DNA of 64,000 nucleotides, from assembly GCA_017449525.1 (NCBI GenBank), contig JAFTFL010000006.1:1-64000 (forward strand), read 5' to 3'. Below the pieces are notes generated by a model that worked only from the letters and a program-made list of their open reading frames with translations, was not told where the DNA came from and made no database searches. Positions 37,591 to 46,198 of this stretch are shown here, in pieces. The stretch comes from Bacteroidales bacterium. GTDB lineage: Bacteria > Bacteroidota > Bacteroidia > Bacteroidales > P3. How positions within the stretch are numbered: the first letter of the stretch is position 1; the number at the start of each line of letters is the position of its first letter. Position numbers and translations under genes: made by a program.

Positions 37591-39051
37591 TTAATGAGTT
37601 AAGAAAAAAGAGCCATCAGTATTCTCTGGCCGATCCTTGCGCTGCCAGGGTGGGGATAGCAGGAAACCCGTGCTCGGCGACGGCGTGATGTCGTATTGCA
37701 ACTTGCCCTCTGGATTAATAAGCACAAAGATGGGATAGCTACACACCCGGAAATTGTTCAGCAGCTCGTAGTTTCCATTAAAATGCAGCCAAGTCCAATT
37801 GTAGCGTTCTCCTTTGCGTGAGTTCTTCAAGAAGTGGTACATCTTCTGGAACTCACGGTCGCAAGCTATGGTTACAAACTCCACATTATTATTGTGTGCA
37901 TAAATGCTATCCTTGAAATGCGCCAGGGTGGCCACCTCGGCTTGTGAGTTCGGGTCGCTGACTCTCACGAACGACAGGTATACCCACTTTCCACGAAAGT
38001 CATCCAGCGACACCAGTCTTTTATCCACATCGGGCAACAGAAACAGTTTCACGTCGCTGCCTGCCTCCGTCCGCTGAAAACTCTCTACGAGATTGCGCGC
38101 TATGGGCTTGTGGTCAGCAAACTTGGTGCGCGCCCCAATCATCTCAATCATCTTCAACACCATCTTGCTGTCGTAGTAGTGGAAGTTGTGATAGGCCTCC
38201 TTTAAAGCCAACAGCGCGGCCAACTCGCGCACCTGCTCGTGGCGCAACATAGGTTCCGTACCCAGCGAATCTATAAATCGCTCGTAATCGAGATTGTATA
38301 TCCAGTGTGCCAACCGATAAACACTAATGTTGCGAGTTCCCTTGCTGATGGCATTGCTGTACAGCGCCGTAAAGAGCGACATATAGTTCTCATCATAGCA
38401 CAGCACAGGCTGGTTGCGGATATAGCTGTCATATATTGACTTAGGGGATGCAAACTTCAGATTCAGTTTCAACTCGGCCAAGTAGTAACGCTTGTACCGA
38501 TTAAAGAATTCGTTATCACCATCCGGACATTGCTTCTCAACTTCGAACAGCAAACTGTCGAAATAGCGACGCTGCGGACGGAAACGTTGGTCGAAATACA
38601 CCATGTGATTCGACACATACCGTTGCACCACCGTATTAAGATTGTCTATCAAGAAGTTCACATCATCCTTCGGTAACCCAATGAACTCCACTGGCAACGC
38701 CACTGGATCAAGATACACATTGCGCGCCTCGTCCTGGTTCCAGTCAAAACGGTTGAGGTAAATGTTGTAGTCGCGGCCAGGCTCCACATAGAACGACTGT
38801 GAGTAATTGTCTATCTGAACAAACACTAACATCGGGTATCTGGCAAAGCACCGCAGTTGAAAAGTCTGGTCATCGCCTATCGTTACACGGTCCAACAGGA
38901 CTTCGCGTTGTGATATTTTGTCTGAATAATTGTAGAGTTCTATTGTCTTGCCTGCGGCATTGACCGTCGTACCCCTTATCGTGATATTTTTTTGCGCCAC
39001 AACTGTCAGCACGCACGCAAAAAGAACGGCAAAACTCAGTAGTCTTCTCAT
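37591..39051 (-). CDS. Exported thioredoxin-fold protein without CxxC
   Basis: A 486-residue protein with a signal peptide (LLSFAVLFACVLTVVAQ). The central 300 residues are the helical/beta region typical of Bacteroidales TlpA-like proteins (WYNLDYERFIDSLG-type pattern, with DUF4369-like strands at the start, including TIELYNYSDKISQREVLL). The last ~150 residues form a TlpA/AhpC-type domain, with LDDFRGKWVYLSFVRVSDPNSQAEV where active TlpA has a Trp-Cys-x-x-Cys; the cis-Pro equivalent appears in CSYPIFVLI. The redox centre is therefore absent. Role unknown; it may bind a partner. Confidence 0.75.
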   Translation of the reverse strand: MRRLLSFAVLFACVLTVVAQKNITIRGTTVNAAGKTIELYNYSDKISQREVLLDRVTIGDDQTFQLRCFARYPMLVFVQIDNYSQSFYVEPGRDYNIYLNRFDWNQDEARNVYLDPVALPVEFIGLPKDDVNFLIDNLNTVVQRYVSNHMVYFDQRFRPQRRYFDSLLFEVEKQCPDGDNEFFNRYKRYYLAELKLNLKFASPKSIYDSYIRNQPVLCYDENYMSLFTALYSNAISKGTRNISVYRLAHWIYNLDYERFIDSLGTEPMLRHEQVRELAALLALKEAYHNFHYYDSKMVLKMIEMIGARTKFADHKPIARNLVESFQRTEAGSDVKLFLLPDVDKRLVSLDDFRGKWVYLSFVRVSDPNSQAEVATLAHFKDSIYAHNNNVEFVTIACDREFQKMYHFLKNSRKGERYNWTWLHFNGNYELLNNFRVCSYPIFVLINPEGKLQYDITPSPSTGFLLSPPWQRKDRPENTDGSFFLTH

Positions 39052-39205
39052 ACCCGTGTAGCCCTTTAGCCTTTAAAACATTGCAAAATTACACAAATTA
39101 TTTTGGTCCACAGCCCCGTCGCCGAATTATTTCTACACACATTCCCTTGTGTATTACAGCATCAGTCTGCACTGTTCACTCTTCATTCTTCTACACACAA
39201 AAAAC

Positions 39206-39239
39206 GCAGCCCCTTCTACTCAACAACAGAAGGGGCTGC
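39206..39239 (-). terminator. Terminator of the pyrB-pyrI transcript
   Basis: Perfect 12-bp arms GCAGCCCCTTCT and AGAAGGGGCTGC with a 10-base loop; on the minus strand the run GTTTTTTGTG follows. It is 55 bp past the stop of the small membrane protein that follows pyrI. Confidence 0.92.
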
Positions 39240-39293
39240 ACATAAAAGGTTCGGGTCTTACGTCCATCTGGCCAGTCGCCACGGGGAAAGGAC

Positions 39294-39668
39294 CTATCGC
39301 CTGATGCCCCGGACGAACAACAACTGAACGACGGTCTCAAAAACAAGAAAGGCAAAATAGCACACAAAGTACCACACCAAGAAAGGTTTCATTGTGGACA
39401 CATGCGTCAACGCCCATGCTATGATAACCACCAAGTTCACTATCAGCGCAATGGTTGTTGCAACGAAATAAATACGCACAAAGTTGCGCGCATCCCTATC
39501 CATACTGCGCCTAATGACCACATGTTGCACACCGTACACTACAGCCAAGAAGAGAGCCACCACTGGCATTATCGGCAAGAAGAAATCCGGTTTTGCCCAC
39601 ATCAGTATAAACGACACTACCACCATCAGCAGCGTCATGCTTAGAAGCGAAATCAGATAACGTTTCAT
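39294..39668 (-). CDS. Small membrane protein, unknown
   Basis: A 124-residue protein with four predicted membrane segments (about 6-24, 30-48, 64-87 and 98-118). No family was recognised; the arrangement of two hairpins resembles AtpI-like proteins only superficially. It begins 17 bp after pyrI and shares the pyrBI terminator, so it is probably the third gene of that transcript. Confidence 0.7.
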   Translation of the reverse strand: MKRYLISLLSMTLLMVVVSFILMWAKPDFFLPIMPVVALFLAVVYGVQHVVIRRSMDRDARNFVRIYFVATTIALIVNLVVIIAWALTHVSTMKPFLVWYFVCYFAFLVFETVVQLLFVRGIRR

Positions 39669-39685
39669 GGTTGACCCGTGGCTTG

Positions 39686-40156
39686 TCAGTTCTTGTGTTC
39701 CACAAAGTGGATAGCATCCTTCTCGGTGTACTTCTCACAATAGTGGCAACGCAGCTTCAAATTATCCTTGTCCACCACATCAAATCTTGTGGGAATTTTC
39801 TCATGGTTGGTGATGCACATCGGGTTCACACATCTGATGAGGTCGTCCACATGGTCAGGCACCTGCACAGCAGCCTTGCTCACCACTTCGTAGTCCTTGA
39901 TGGCGATAACGGTAGCCGTTGGCGCAAGCAGTGCAATGGCACTGAGTTGTTCGGCCGTAAAATATTTGTTCTTTACCTTAACGATACCCTTACGGCCGTA
40001 CTTCTTACTGGTCAAGTAGTTTCCTATAAGAACCTCATCCTCGTAACGGTCAAGACCGAGGATGCTGATAACGCGGTAGACTACTGCGGTCGGTATGTGG
40101 TCAATCACTGTGCCGTTCGGTATTGCTGGCACGACGAGTTCTTTCTTGTTGTCCAT
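39686..40156 (-). CDS. pyrI: Aspartate carbamoyltransferase regulatory subunit
   Basis: A 156-residue nucleotide-binding regulatory chain. The N-terminal allosteric domain contains GTVIDHIPTAVVYRVI. The C-terminal zinc domain has four Cys in CVNPMC and CHYC, which hold it to the catalytic trimer. It is 71 bp after pyrB, as in enterobacteria. CTP/ATP control is known for the E. coli protein and inferred here. Confidence 0.95.
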   Translation of the reverse strand: MDNKKELVVPAIPNGTVIDHIPTAVVYRVISILGLDRYEDEVLIGNYLTSKKYGRKGIVKVKNKYFTAEQLSAIALLAPTATVIAIKDYEVVSKAAVQVPDHVDDLIRCVNPMCITNHEKIPTRFDVVDKDNLKLRCHYCEKYTEKDAIHFVEHKN

Positions 40157-40227
40157 CGTTCAATATTATTTACTGTCTTCGTGTTGACAATGTTGCGTTG
40201 TATGTTATAATCCACTTCGGCCTCTGC

Positions 40228-41145
40228 CTATCTCACGCCGAGAATGGCAGCCATGAGTGCCTGACGTACGTACACTCCATTCTGAGCTTGCTGGAAGTAA
40301 TATGCGTAGGGCGTGCTGTCCACGTCCACGGTTATCTCGTTCACTCTGGGCAGTGGATGCAGTATGCGCATATTGGGTTTGCATCCTTCCAGCATGGAGG
40401 CTGTCAAAATGCAGCTGTCCTTCACACGCTCATACTCCAGCGGGTCGGGGAAACGCTCGCGCTGCACGCGCGTCATATATATAATGTCGGCCGTCCCAAT
40501 CACATCTTTAAGATCGGTATACTGGTAGTACTTCAGGCCTGCATCCTTTATGCTTATCTTGACCGAGCTTGGGAGTTTAAGCTCTTCGGGCGACACCAAA
40601 TGGAACGTTGTATTAAAGTTGCACATGGCCTGGGTCAGGGAATGGACGGTGCGGCCGTACTTCAAGTCGCCTACCATCGCGATGTTTAGATTGTCCAGCG
40701 TTCCTTGTGTCTTGCGAATGCTGTAGAGGTCCAGCATACACTGCGTCGGATGCTGGTTGGCACCGTCGCCCGCATTGATTACAGGTACCGAAGCCACTTC
40801 GCTGGCATATCGTGAGCTACCCTCTTTGGGGTTGCGCATCACAATAAGGTCGCTGTAACTGCTCACCATCGTGATGGTGTCGTGCAAACTCTCGCCTTTC
40901 TGCACACTGGTTCCGCCTGGGTCGCTGAAGCCAATGACACGTGCGCCAAGTTGACTGGCTGCACTCTCGAAGCTGAGGCGCGTACGTGTTGAAGGCTCGA
41001 AGAAGAGTGTTGCCACTACCTTATCGCTCAAGATGGGCTGCTTCGGGTTCTTTTCGAACTCTTCGGCGATGTCAAGCACCTGGATGTACTCATCGCGACT
41101 GAAGTCTGTAATGGAGATTAGATTTCTCCCCTTTAGGTTGCTCAT
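40228..41145 (-). CDS. pyrB: Aspartate carbamoyltransferase catalytic subunit
   Basis: A 305-residue transcarbamylase forming carbamoyl-aspartate. The carbamoyl-phosphate motif FFEPSTRTRLSFESA is present, and HPTQCMLDLYSI and HPLPR-type (RILHPLPRVNEI) motifs complete the active site. It is the first gene of pyrB-pyrI; about 200 bp separate the predicted promoter from its ATG, holding a leader ORF with hairpins that suggests attenuation. Confidence 0.96.
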   Translation of the reverse strand: MSNLKGRNLISITDFSRDEYIQVLDIAEEFEKNPKQPILSDKVVATLFFEPSTRTRLSFESAASQLGARVIGFSDPGGTSVQKGESLHDTITMVSSYSDLIVMRNPKEGSSRYASEVASVPVINAGDGANQHPTQCMLDLYSIRKTQGTLDNLNIAMVGDLKYGRTVHSLTQAMCNFNTTFHLVSPEELKLPSSVKISIKDAGLKYYQYTDLKDVIGTADIIYMTRVQRERFPDPLEYERVKDSCILTASMLEGCKPNMRILHPLPRVNEITVDVDSTPYAYYFQQAQNGVYVRQALMAAILGVR

Positions 41146-41154
41146 GGTTGATAC

Positions 41155-41334
41155 TTATATTATATGTTGTTCTTCTATTCGGCGTCGGCAGCAGGCTGTC
41201 GGACGGGATGGGCCACAAAAAAAGCGACCAACGAGTAGCCGCTTCATCAAAAAAAACACTTTCGTGGCGTTCTCTTTCGGAGCAACGTCGCCACATCCAG
41301 CGTGATTGTGTGCACATTCGTGTGTGGGGTTCAT
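41155..41334 (-). CDS. Candidate pyrBI leader peptide, 59 aa
   Basis: ATG at 41332-41334, about 10 nt after the predicted transcription start, and stop (TAA) 9 bp before pyrB. The product has no family resemblance; the T-runs of the leader are read as Phe-Phe in VFFLM and GRFFCG. As in the E. coli pyrBI leader, translation would run across a pause region and the attenuator, letting a ribosome close behind RNA polymerase disrupt the terminator hairpin. This reading is inference from layout. A longer frame beginning upstream of the promoter box is less likely. Confidence 0.4.
   Translation of the reverse strand: MNPTHECAHNHAGCGDVAPKENATKVFFLMKRLLVGRFFCGPSRPTACCRRRIEEQHII
41217..41294 (-). promoter_or_regulatory. 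Candidate attenuator of pyrBI
   Basis: In transcript order: hairpin GTGGCG / CGCCAC (41264-41294), then a run of eight T (41256-41249), then a hairpin of 8 pairs including two G-U (41243-41223, AGCG...CGCT) directly followed by seven T (41223-41217). The T8 could be a UTP-sensitive pause and the last hairpin an intrinsic terminator. The arrangement sits inside the leader ORF. Confidence 0.5.
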
Positions 41335-41349
41335 CCTTTTCACTGGCTG

Positions 41350-41357
41350 CAAAGATA
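41350..41357 (-). promoter_or_regulatory. -7 promoter box of pyrBI
   Basis: TATCTTTG followed by CAGCC on the minus strand. The predicted transcription start is near 41343, giving a leader of nearly 200 nt. Confidence 0.6.
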
Positions 41358-41469
41358 CGAAACATATTGCTGTGCGCCGTGCTTTTTTTCGTTTTTTTTC
41401 AAAAGCAGCGCACTACGGCTTCCCACTGCACAGCCTGCCACACAGTCTCTCTTTCCCGTTGCATCACCA

Positions 41470-41490
41470 GTTTGCAACCCAGTTGCAAAC
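41470..41490. promoter_or_regulatory. Candidate operator GTTTGCAAC-3-GTTGCAAAC
   Basis: Perfect 9-bp inverted arms with CCA between them, 106 bp upstream of the M20 dipeptidase start. The symmetry suits a dimeric regulator; none is encoded nearby. Confidence 0.4.
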
Positions 41491-41595
41491 CCTCTCCTCC
41501 CCTGCCGTACGGGGCAATAATTCCCAACGACACCGCGTTACTTGCCCCAAAACACCCAACAGGACATTCATCAGAAACCAAATACTTTTACAACC

Positions 41596-42957
41596 ATGAA
41601 AGATATTAAACAGTACATCGAGGCGAACCAGGACCGCTTTCTCGAGGAGCTCTTCAGCCTCATCCGCATCCCCTCCATCAGTTCTGAGGCCGACCACAAA
41701 CCCGACATGGTGCGCTGCGCCAACCGGTGGCGAGAGTTGCTACTTGAGGCCGGCGCAGACCGCGCAGAAGTTATGCCTACCGCTGGCAACCCTGTGGTAT
41801 ATGGCGAGAAGACCATCGACCCCTCGAAACCCACCGTGCTGGTGTATGGCCACTACGACGTGATGCCTGTGGCTCCTCTCGAACTGTGGCGCACCTCGCC
41901 TTTTGAGCCTGTAGTGAAGGATGGCTACATCTGGGCACGTGGTGCCGACGACGATAAGGGGCAAAGCTTTATGCATGCCAAGGCTTTTGAGTACATGGTG
42001 CGCACCGGACAACTACCGTGCAACGTCAAGTTCATGCTCGAAGGCGAGGAGGAAATCGGCAGCGGTAGCCTCTATGGCTTTTGCGAAGAACACCGCGAGC
42101 TGCTCAAAGCCGACATTATTTTGGTCAGCGACACCTCGATGATTGCGCCAGATGTGCCCAGCATCACCAGCGGATTGCGCGGACTGTGCTACTGGGAAGT
42201 GGAGGTTACTGGTGCCAACCACGACCTGCACAGCGGCATCTTCGGAGGTGCTGTCGCCAACCCCATCAACGTGCTCTGTAAGATGATAGCCGACCTGCAC
42301 GATGAGGACGACCACATCACCATCCCGGGGTTCTACGACGACGTACTGGTGCTCTCCGACGAGGAGCGCGCCCTCATGGGGCAAGCCCCGTTCGACGAGG
42401 AGGCCTACAAGCGCGAGCTGGGCGTGAAGGCACTCAAGGGCGAGAAGGGCTACACCACCAAGGAACGCACCGGCATACGCCCCTGTCTTGACGTGTGCGG
42501 CATCTGGGGTGGACACACCGGAGAGGGCACCAAAACGGTTCTTCCCTCGAAGGCTTACGCCAAAATCAGCACGCGTTTGGTTGCCAACCAGGACTTCGAA
42601 AAAATCAGTCTCCTGTTCAAGAACTACTTCGAGCAAGCAGCACCCGACTACGTTAGCGTGAAGGTTACGCCTTGCCACGGCGGAGCAGCCTATGTGGCAC
42701 CGCTTGAGATGAAAGCCTACCGCGCTGCCGAACAGGCCATGCAGGAGGTCTACGGACGCCGTCCTATCCCAACGCGTAGCGGTGGAAGCATCCCGATTGT
42801 AGCAGGCTTTGAGAAGATATTAGGGCTCAAGAGCATACTGATGGGCTTCGGCCTCGCCTCTGACGACATCCATGCCCCCAACGAAAACTACCCACTGGCT
42901 CAGTTCTTCAAGGGCATAGAGACTATACCTCTCTTCTATAAGCACTTCGCCGAATAG
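41596..42957 (+). CDS. M20-family dipeptidase
   Basis: A 453-residue metallopeptidase. The first metal site is VLVYGHYDVMPV, and the bridging Asp follows in WARGADDDKGQ; the catalytic Glu pair is in EGEEEIGSGS. A dimerisation domain lies at about 200-330. The family (CNDP-like / PepV-like dipeptidases) splits dipeptides in the cytosol. The ATG at 41596 fits the usual MKDIKQYIEAN start. A very strong terminator follows. Confidence 0.93.
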   Translation: MKDIKQYIEANQDRFLEELFSLIRIPSISSEADHKPDMVRCANRWRELLLEAGADRAEVMPTAGNPVVYGEKTIDPSKPTVLVYGHYDVMPVAPLELWRTSPFEPVVKDGYIWARGADDDKGQSFMHAKAFEYMVRTGQLPCNVKFMLEGEEEIGSGSLYGFCEEHRELLKADIILVSDTSMIAPDVPSITSGLRGLCYWEVEVTGANHDLHSGIFGGAVANPINVLCKMIADLHDEDDHITIPGFYDDVLVLSDEERALMGQAPFDEEAYKRELGVKALKGEKGYTTKERTGIRPCLDVCGIWGGHTGEGTKTVLPSKAYAKISTRLVANQDFEKISLLFKNYFEQAAPDYVSVKVTPCHGGAAYVAPLEMKAYRAAEQAMQEVYGRRPIPTRSGGSIPIVAGFEKILGLKSILMGFGLASDDIHAPNENYPLAQFFKGIETIPLFYKHFAE

Positions 42958-43014
42958 CATACCGCCGAGGGTGCGCGGCACCGCTGTCCCCTCAGCATTG
43001 ATACTCATCCACCA

Positions 43015-43054
43015 GCGCAGCCCGCCCGATGTAGCAGCATCGGGCGGGCTGCGC
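43015..43054 (+). terminator. Terminator of the M20 dipeptidase gene
   Basis: Perfect 17-bp arms (43015-43031 and 43038-43054), GC-rich, around the loop TAGCAG, followed by GCTTCTTTGT. It is 57 bp after the stop. Confidence 0.9.
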
Positions 43055-43090
43055 GCTTCTTTGTAGCCACCCACCCTCAAGGGAAGATAC

Positions 43091-43224
43091 ACCTACGCCG
43101 TGCGACACAGCCCTCTGTAGCGTACACCATCGCGTCCGATGCCGTACAGCACAACGCCCAAATAACAACAACGAATACACGCAGATAGCACAAAGAAAGG
43201 GAGGATACCGTACGGCATCCTCCC
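43091..43224. repeat. Dispersed GATGCCGTAC repeat, locus 2
   Basis: The segment 43091-43158 is about three-quarters identical to 58899-58965, and the last 21 bp (43138-43158) differ from 58945-58965 by one base. A hairpin 43199-43224 follows (GGGAGGAT / ATCCTCCC around CCGTACGG with one mismatch), which itself contains the core in the other orientation. Confidence 0.75.
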
Positions 43225-43340
43225 CCTGTGCTGTAGTGTTCCAGCCCACCTCCCCTCCTGCACTCCGTACTACTCACAACTATTCCCATCTATCCCACCG
43301 CACATCCGAACGCGCACCACTACTACTGCTGAAGCATTTG

Positions 43341-43348
43341 CAAAGGTA
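43341..43348 (-). promoter_or_regulatory. -7 promoter box upstream of dispersed repeat locus 2
   Basis: TACCTTTG followed by CAAATG on the minus strand. No minus-strand gene lies downstream before the convergent dipeptidase gene, and the conserved repeat block begins 183 bp away. Confidence 0.45.
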
Positions 43349-43513
43349 CACATTTTTCTCCATTCCGCCTGCGCCCCTCTTCTCATACCGAACTTTTCCT
43401 GCCCCCACTCACCCCTCCGCGACCTTACCTTTCGAGCCAAACATACCTTACCATCAGTAGCCTACCACCAAAAATACCCAACATTAAGCATCCCCCACCC
43501 TGTTAAACAGAAG

Positions 43514-43521
43514 TACCTTTG
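43514..43521 (+). promoter_or_regulatory. -7 promoter box for the barrel gene
   Basis: TACCTTTG followed by CAG, 30 bp upstream of the ATG at 43552, the likely promoter of the barrel-imelysin-cytochrome group. Confidence 0.6.
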
Positions 43522-43551
43522 CAGAAAGAAAGTAGCAAAGAACTACAAAAC

Positions 43552-44898
43552 ATGAAACTCAATAAATCAACACTCTACATTACTACATTGATACTCCTTG
43601 GTGGTCATGTTTTTGCTCAAGAAACCTCCCTCGACAGCAAAATGGAGGCCTATTTAGCAACCAAGTCGCAAACCACGACCACAACCACCACACAAACTTC
43701 CCAACCGAGCCGACTCACCATCGGTGGCTATGGCGAAGCCGTCTACCGCTACAACGCATACAGTTCCGACGTGTTCCGCTACAGCCACGCCGACCGCCAC
43801 AAGGACGACAAAGGACACGGCCAGGTAGACCTGCCCCATGCCGTCATCATGATGGGCTATGACTTTGGACACGGATGGAGTTTTGGCACCGAGATAGAGT
43901 TCGAGCATGGCGGAGTGGAAGCCGCAGTAGAAATGGAGGACGAGGAAGCGGGAGAATACGAGAAAGAGATAGAGCGCGGAGGCGAAGTTGCACTGGAGCA
44001 GTTCTGGTTGCAGCGCAAATTTAGCGACGCGCTGCACGTGCGCATGGGACACATGGTAGTGCCTGTGGGTGCCACCAATAACGCCCACCTGCCCACGGAG
44101 TTCTTCGGTGTGTACCGTCCCGAGGGCGAAAACACCGTACTTCCCTGCACCTGGCATGAGACAGGCATCAGCCTGTGGGGCCAGGCTGGTGGCTGGCGAT
44201 ACGAAGCCATGCTGCTGCCAGCCCTAAACTCCACGATGTTCAACACTTCGGGCTGGGCAAACGGGGCCAGCGCCAGTGCGTACGAATTTCGCGCAGCCAA
44301 CAATCTGGCCATCGCCGCCCGCGTAGACAACACCTCCATCCCTAATCTGCGACTCAGCCTCAGCGGCTACATTGGCAACACGTTCAACAACGACATAGCC
44401 ATCAGCACCAGTTCCCGCTACGCCGACGTGAAGGGCACAGTGGCCATCGGCGCATTCGATTTCCTTTACAAGACAACCAACTTCGTAGCTCGAGGCAACG
44501 CCGACTATGGCTACCTGTCGGATGCCACGCTCATATCGGCCTACAACACCCGCCTGAGCAACTCCACGGGGTCTCCCTACCCCCACATGCGCGTAGGCCA
44601 AGCCGCCTACACAGCTGGTGCCGAGATAGGCTACAACTTGATGCACGCAGCCCAACATCCAGAACGCAAACTCTTCATATTCGGACGCTACGACATCTAC
44701 GACTCCTACGTGCCAGCCGAAGACATGGTGGACATCGAGTGGACATACCGCCAATGCATAACCTTGGGGGTCAATTACCGCCCCCTGCCTCAAATAGTGG
44801 TAAAAGCCGAGTGTGGCTACCGCTGGTTCAAGGAACAATATAATAATGAGCCCTTCGTTGCCATAGGTATCACCTGGAGCGGCATGTTCAACCGGTAG
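43552..44898 (+). CDS. Outer-membrane beta-barrel (porin-like) protein
   Basis: A 448-residue protein with a signal peptide ending near HVFAQ, a short Thr/Ser-rich linker including seven consecutive Thr, then a barrel-like body that opens with LTIGGYGEAVYRYN. The terminal strand reads FVAIGITWSGMF. It resembles the porin/autotransporter-like proteins that accompany imelysin genes in Bacteroidales. It precedes imelysin (111 bp) and the di-haem protein, suggesting a shared envelope function. The ligand is unknown. Confidence 0.8.
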   Translation: MKLNKSTLYITTLILLGGHVFAQETSLDSKMEAYLATKSQTTTTTTTQTSQPSRLTIGGYGEAVYRYNAYSSDVFRYSHADRHKDDKGHGQVDLPHAVIMMGYDFGHGWSFGTEIEFEHGGVEAAVEMEDEEAGEYEKEIERGGEVALEQFWLQRKFSDALHVRMGHMVVPVGATNNAHLPTEFFGVYRPEGENTVLPCTWHETGISLWGQAGGWRYEAMLLPALNSTMFNTSGWANGASASAYEFRAANNLAIAARVDNTSIPNLRLSLSGYIGNTFNNDIAISTSSRYADVKGTVAIGAFDFLYKTTNFVARGNADYGYLSDATLISAYNTRLSNSTGSPYPHMRVGQAAYTAGAEIGYNLMHAAQHPERKLFIFGRYDIYDSYVPAEDMVDIEWTYRQCITLGVNYRPLPQIVVKAECGYRWFKEQYNNEPFVAIGITWSGMFNR

Positions 44899-45009
44899 CA
44901 CACCGTCCACACCCTTAAACCTACCATCCACACCACCGTAGACAGACCCAACCCATACCGAAAGAGTAACTACATCAAAATAATCTAATCAAAAAAAACA
45001 AACAGAACT

Positions 45010-46173
45010 ATGAAGTACAAAAAATTCATGTTTGCAGCCATGCTACTTGCCTCCGCAAGTTTCATGACATCGTGTAACAAGGAAAAAGACAAAAATGAAG
45101 GCACGGATGATGCCACCATGACTGCCATTGCCGAGCAGTTTGTCGACCACACAGTCATCCCGACCTACACGACCCTGGCAGCCAAATCGCAGGAGTTGGT
45201 CGACGCCCTCGAAACGCTGAAAGAGCAGAAGACCGACGCCAACGTGAAGGCTTGCGCCAATCTGTTCCTCGAAGCCCGTGAGGCATGGGAACGCAGCGAG
45301 GCCTTCCTATTTGGTGCAGCCGCAGACTTCGGTATCGACCCTCACATCGACTCTTGGCCCCTTGACGAATCGGCATTCAACAGCTTGATGAGCAGCCCCG
45401 ACATGCTGGCACAACTCGAAGGCGACAATGGCGACGTGGCCGCAGGCAACCTCGGACCGAGCCTCTTGGGATTTCACGGTTTGGAATACATCCTATTCAA
45501 GAACGGCCAACCCAAATCGGCAGCTGAGATTACGACCGACCACCTTACGTATGCTGTGGCAGTGGCCGGCGACCTGCGCAACTGCTGCTATCAACTGGAG
45601 GTGAGTTGGGCAGGCGATAAAGCACCCGAAGAGCACGTTGCTCGCGTGGAAGATCTGGAATTGAACTGCACCGTCGGCGGTGGCGACTACAGCTATGGCG
45701 ACAACCTGAAGAATGCAGGCAAAGCAGGTAGCATCTACCAGAGCGCGACCAACGGATTGATGGCCATAGTAGATGGCTCCAAATCCATAGCAGACGAAGT
45801 TGGCACCTCCAAGATTGGCAAGCCCCATCAAGGCACATCCGACGAGGACATACACTACATCGAGTCCCCCTACAGCTGGAACTCCATCACCGACTTCAAG
45901 AACAACATCATCAGCATTCAGAACTCCTACATGGGCGGCATCGAGGGGCAGCGCGACGACAGCAAGTCGCTCCACAACTTCATTAAGAGCAAAGATGCCG
46001 ACCTTGACGCAAAGGTAGTGGCCGCCATCAACAACGCCATCGACAAAATCGGCGCTATGGACTACCCCTTCGTGAACAACCGCACCTCGGCCACCGCAGG
46101 TGAGGCTATGGACGCATGCGCCGCTATCGACGACATACTGAGCGAGGTGTACACCTTGTTAAGCAAGCTGTAA
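45010..46173 (+). CDS. Imelysin-family (M75) lipoprotein
   Basis: A 387-residue protein with a lipobox (SFMTSCNKE), so anchored to a membrane facing the periplasm. The imelysin signature GxHxxE appears as GFHGLEYILF (residues ~155-164). The two-helical-bundle family contains ICMP and the iron-uptake protein IrpA/EfeO; despite the peptidase name, a metal-binding role is widely favoured. It is between a barrel protein and a di-haem oxidoreductase, consistent with a metal-acquisition or redox module. Confidence 0.92.
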   Translation: MKYKKFMFAAMLLASASFMTSCNKEKDKNEGTDDATMTAIAEQFVDHTVIPTYTTLAAKSQELVDALETLKEQKTDANVKACANLFLEAREAWERSEAFLFGAAADFGIDPHIDSWPLDESAFNSLMSSPDMLAQLEGDNGDVAAGNLGPSLLGFHGLEYILFKNGQPKSAAEITTDHLTYAVAVAGDLRNCCYQLEVSWAGDKAPEEHVARVEDLELNCTVGGGDYSYGDNLKNAGKAGSIYQSATNGLMAIVDGSKSIADEVGTSKIGKPHQGTSDEDIHYIESPYSWNSITDFKNNIISIQNSYMGGIEGQRDDSKSLHNFIKSKDADLDAKVVAAINNAIDKIGAMDYPFVNNRTSATAGEAMDACAAIDDILSEVYTLLSKL

Positions 46174-46198
46174 TCCAACTTTCACCTTATACAACACC

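Larger units (their letters stand above)
41146..41595. other. Divergent intergenic region, 450 bp
   Basis: The left part is the pyrBI leader and promoter. The right part contains the inverted repeat at 41470-41490 and a GCCGTACGGGGC element at about 41504-41515 that recalls the dispersed repeat core. No promoter box for the M20 gene was identified with confidence. Confidence 0.5.
42958..43551. other. Intergenic region, 594 bp
   Basis: It contains the dipeptidase terminator, the dispersed repeat of locus 2, a minus-strand promoter box at 43341-43348 and the plus-strand promoter of the following barrel gene. No protein gene is supported. Confidence 0.6.

Noticed and set aside
41090-41365. 91-codon frame spanning the pyrBI promoter and the pyrB start
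   Set aside because: Its ATG lies upstream of the -7 box, so it would not be transcribed from that promoter; the 59-codon leader frame fits better.
41504-41515. Fourth copy of the dispersed GATGCCGTAC repeat
   Set aside because: Only GCCGTACGGGGC is shared; there is no flanking homology or downstream promoter geometry.
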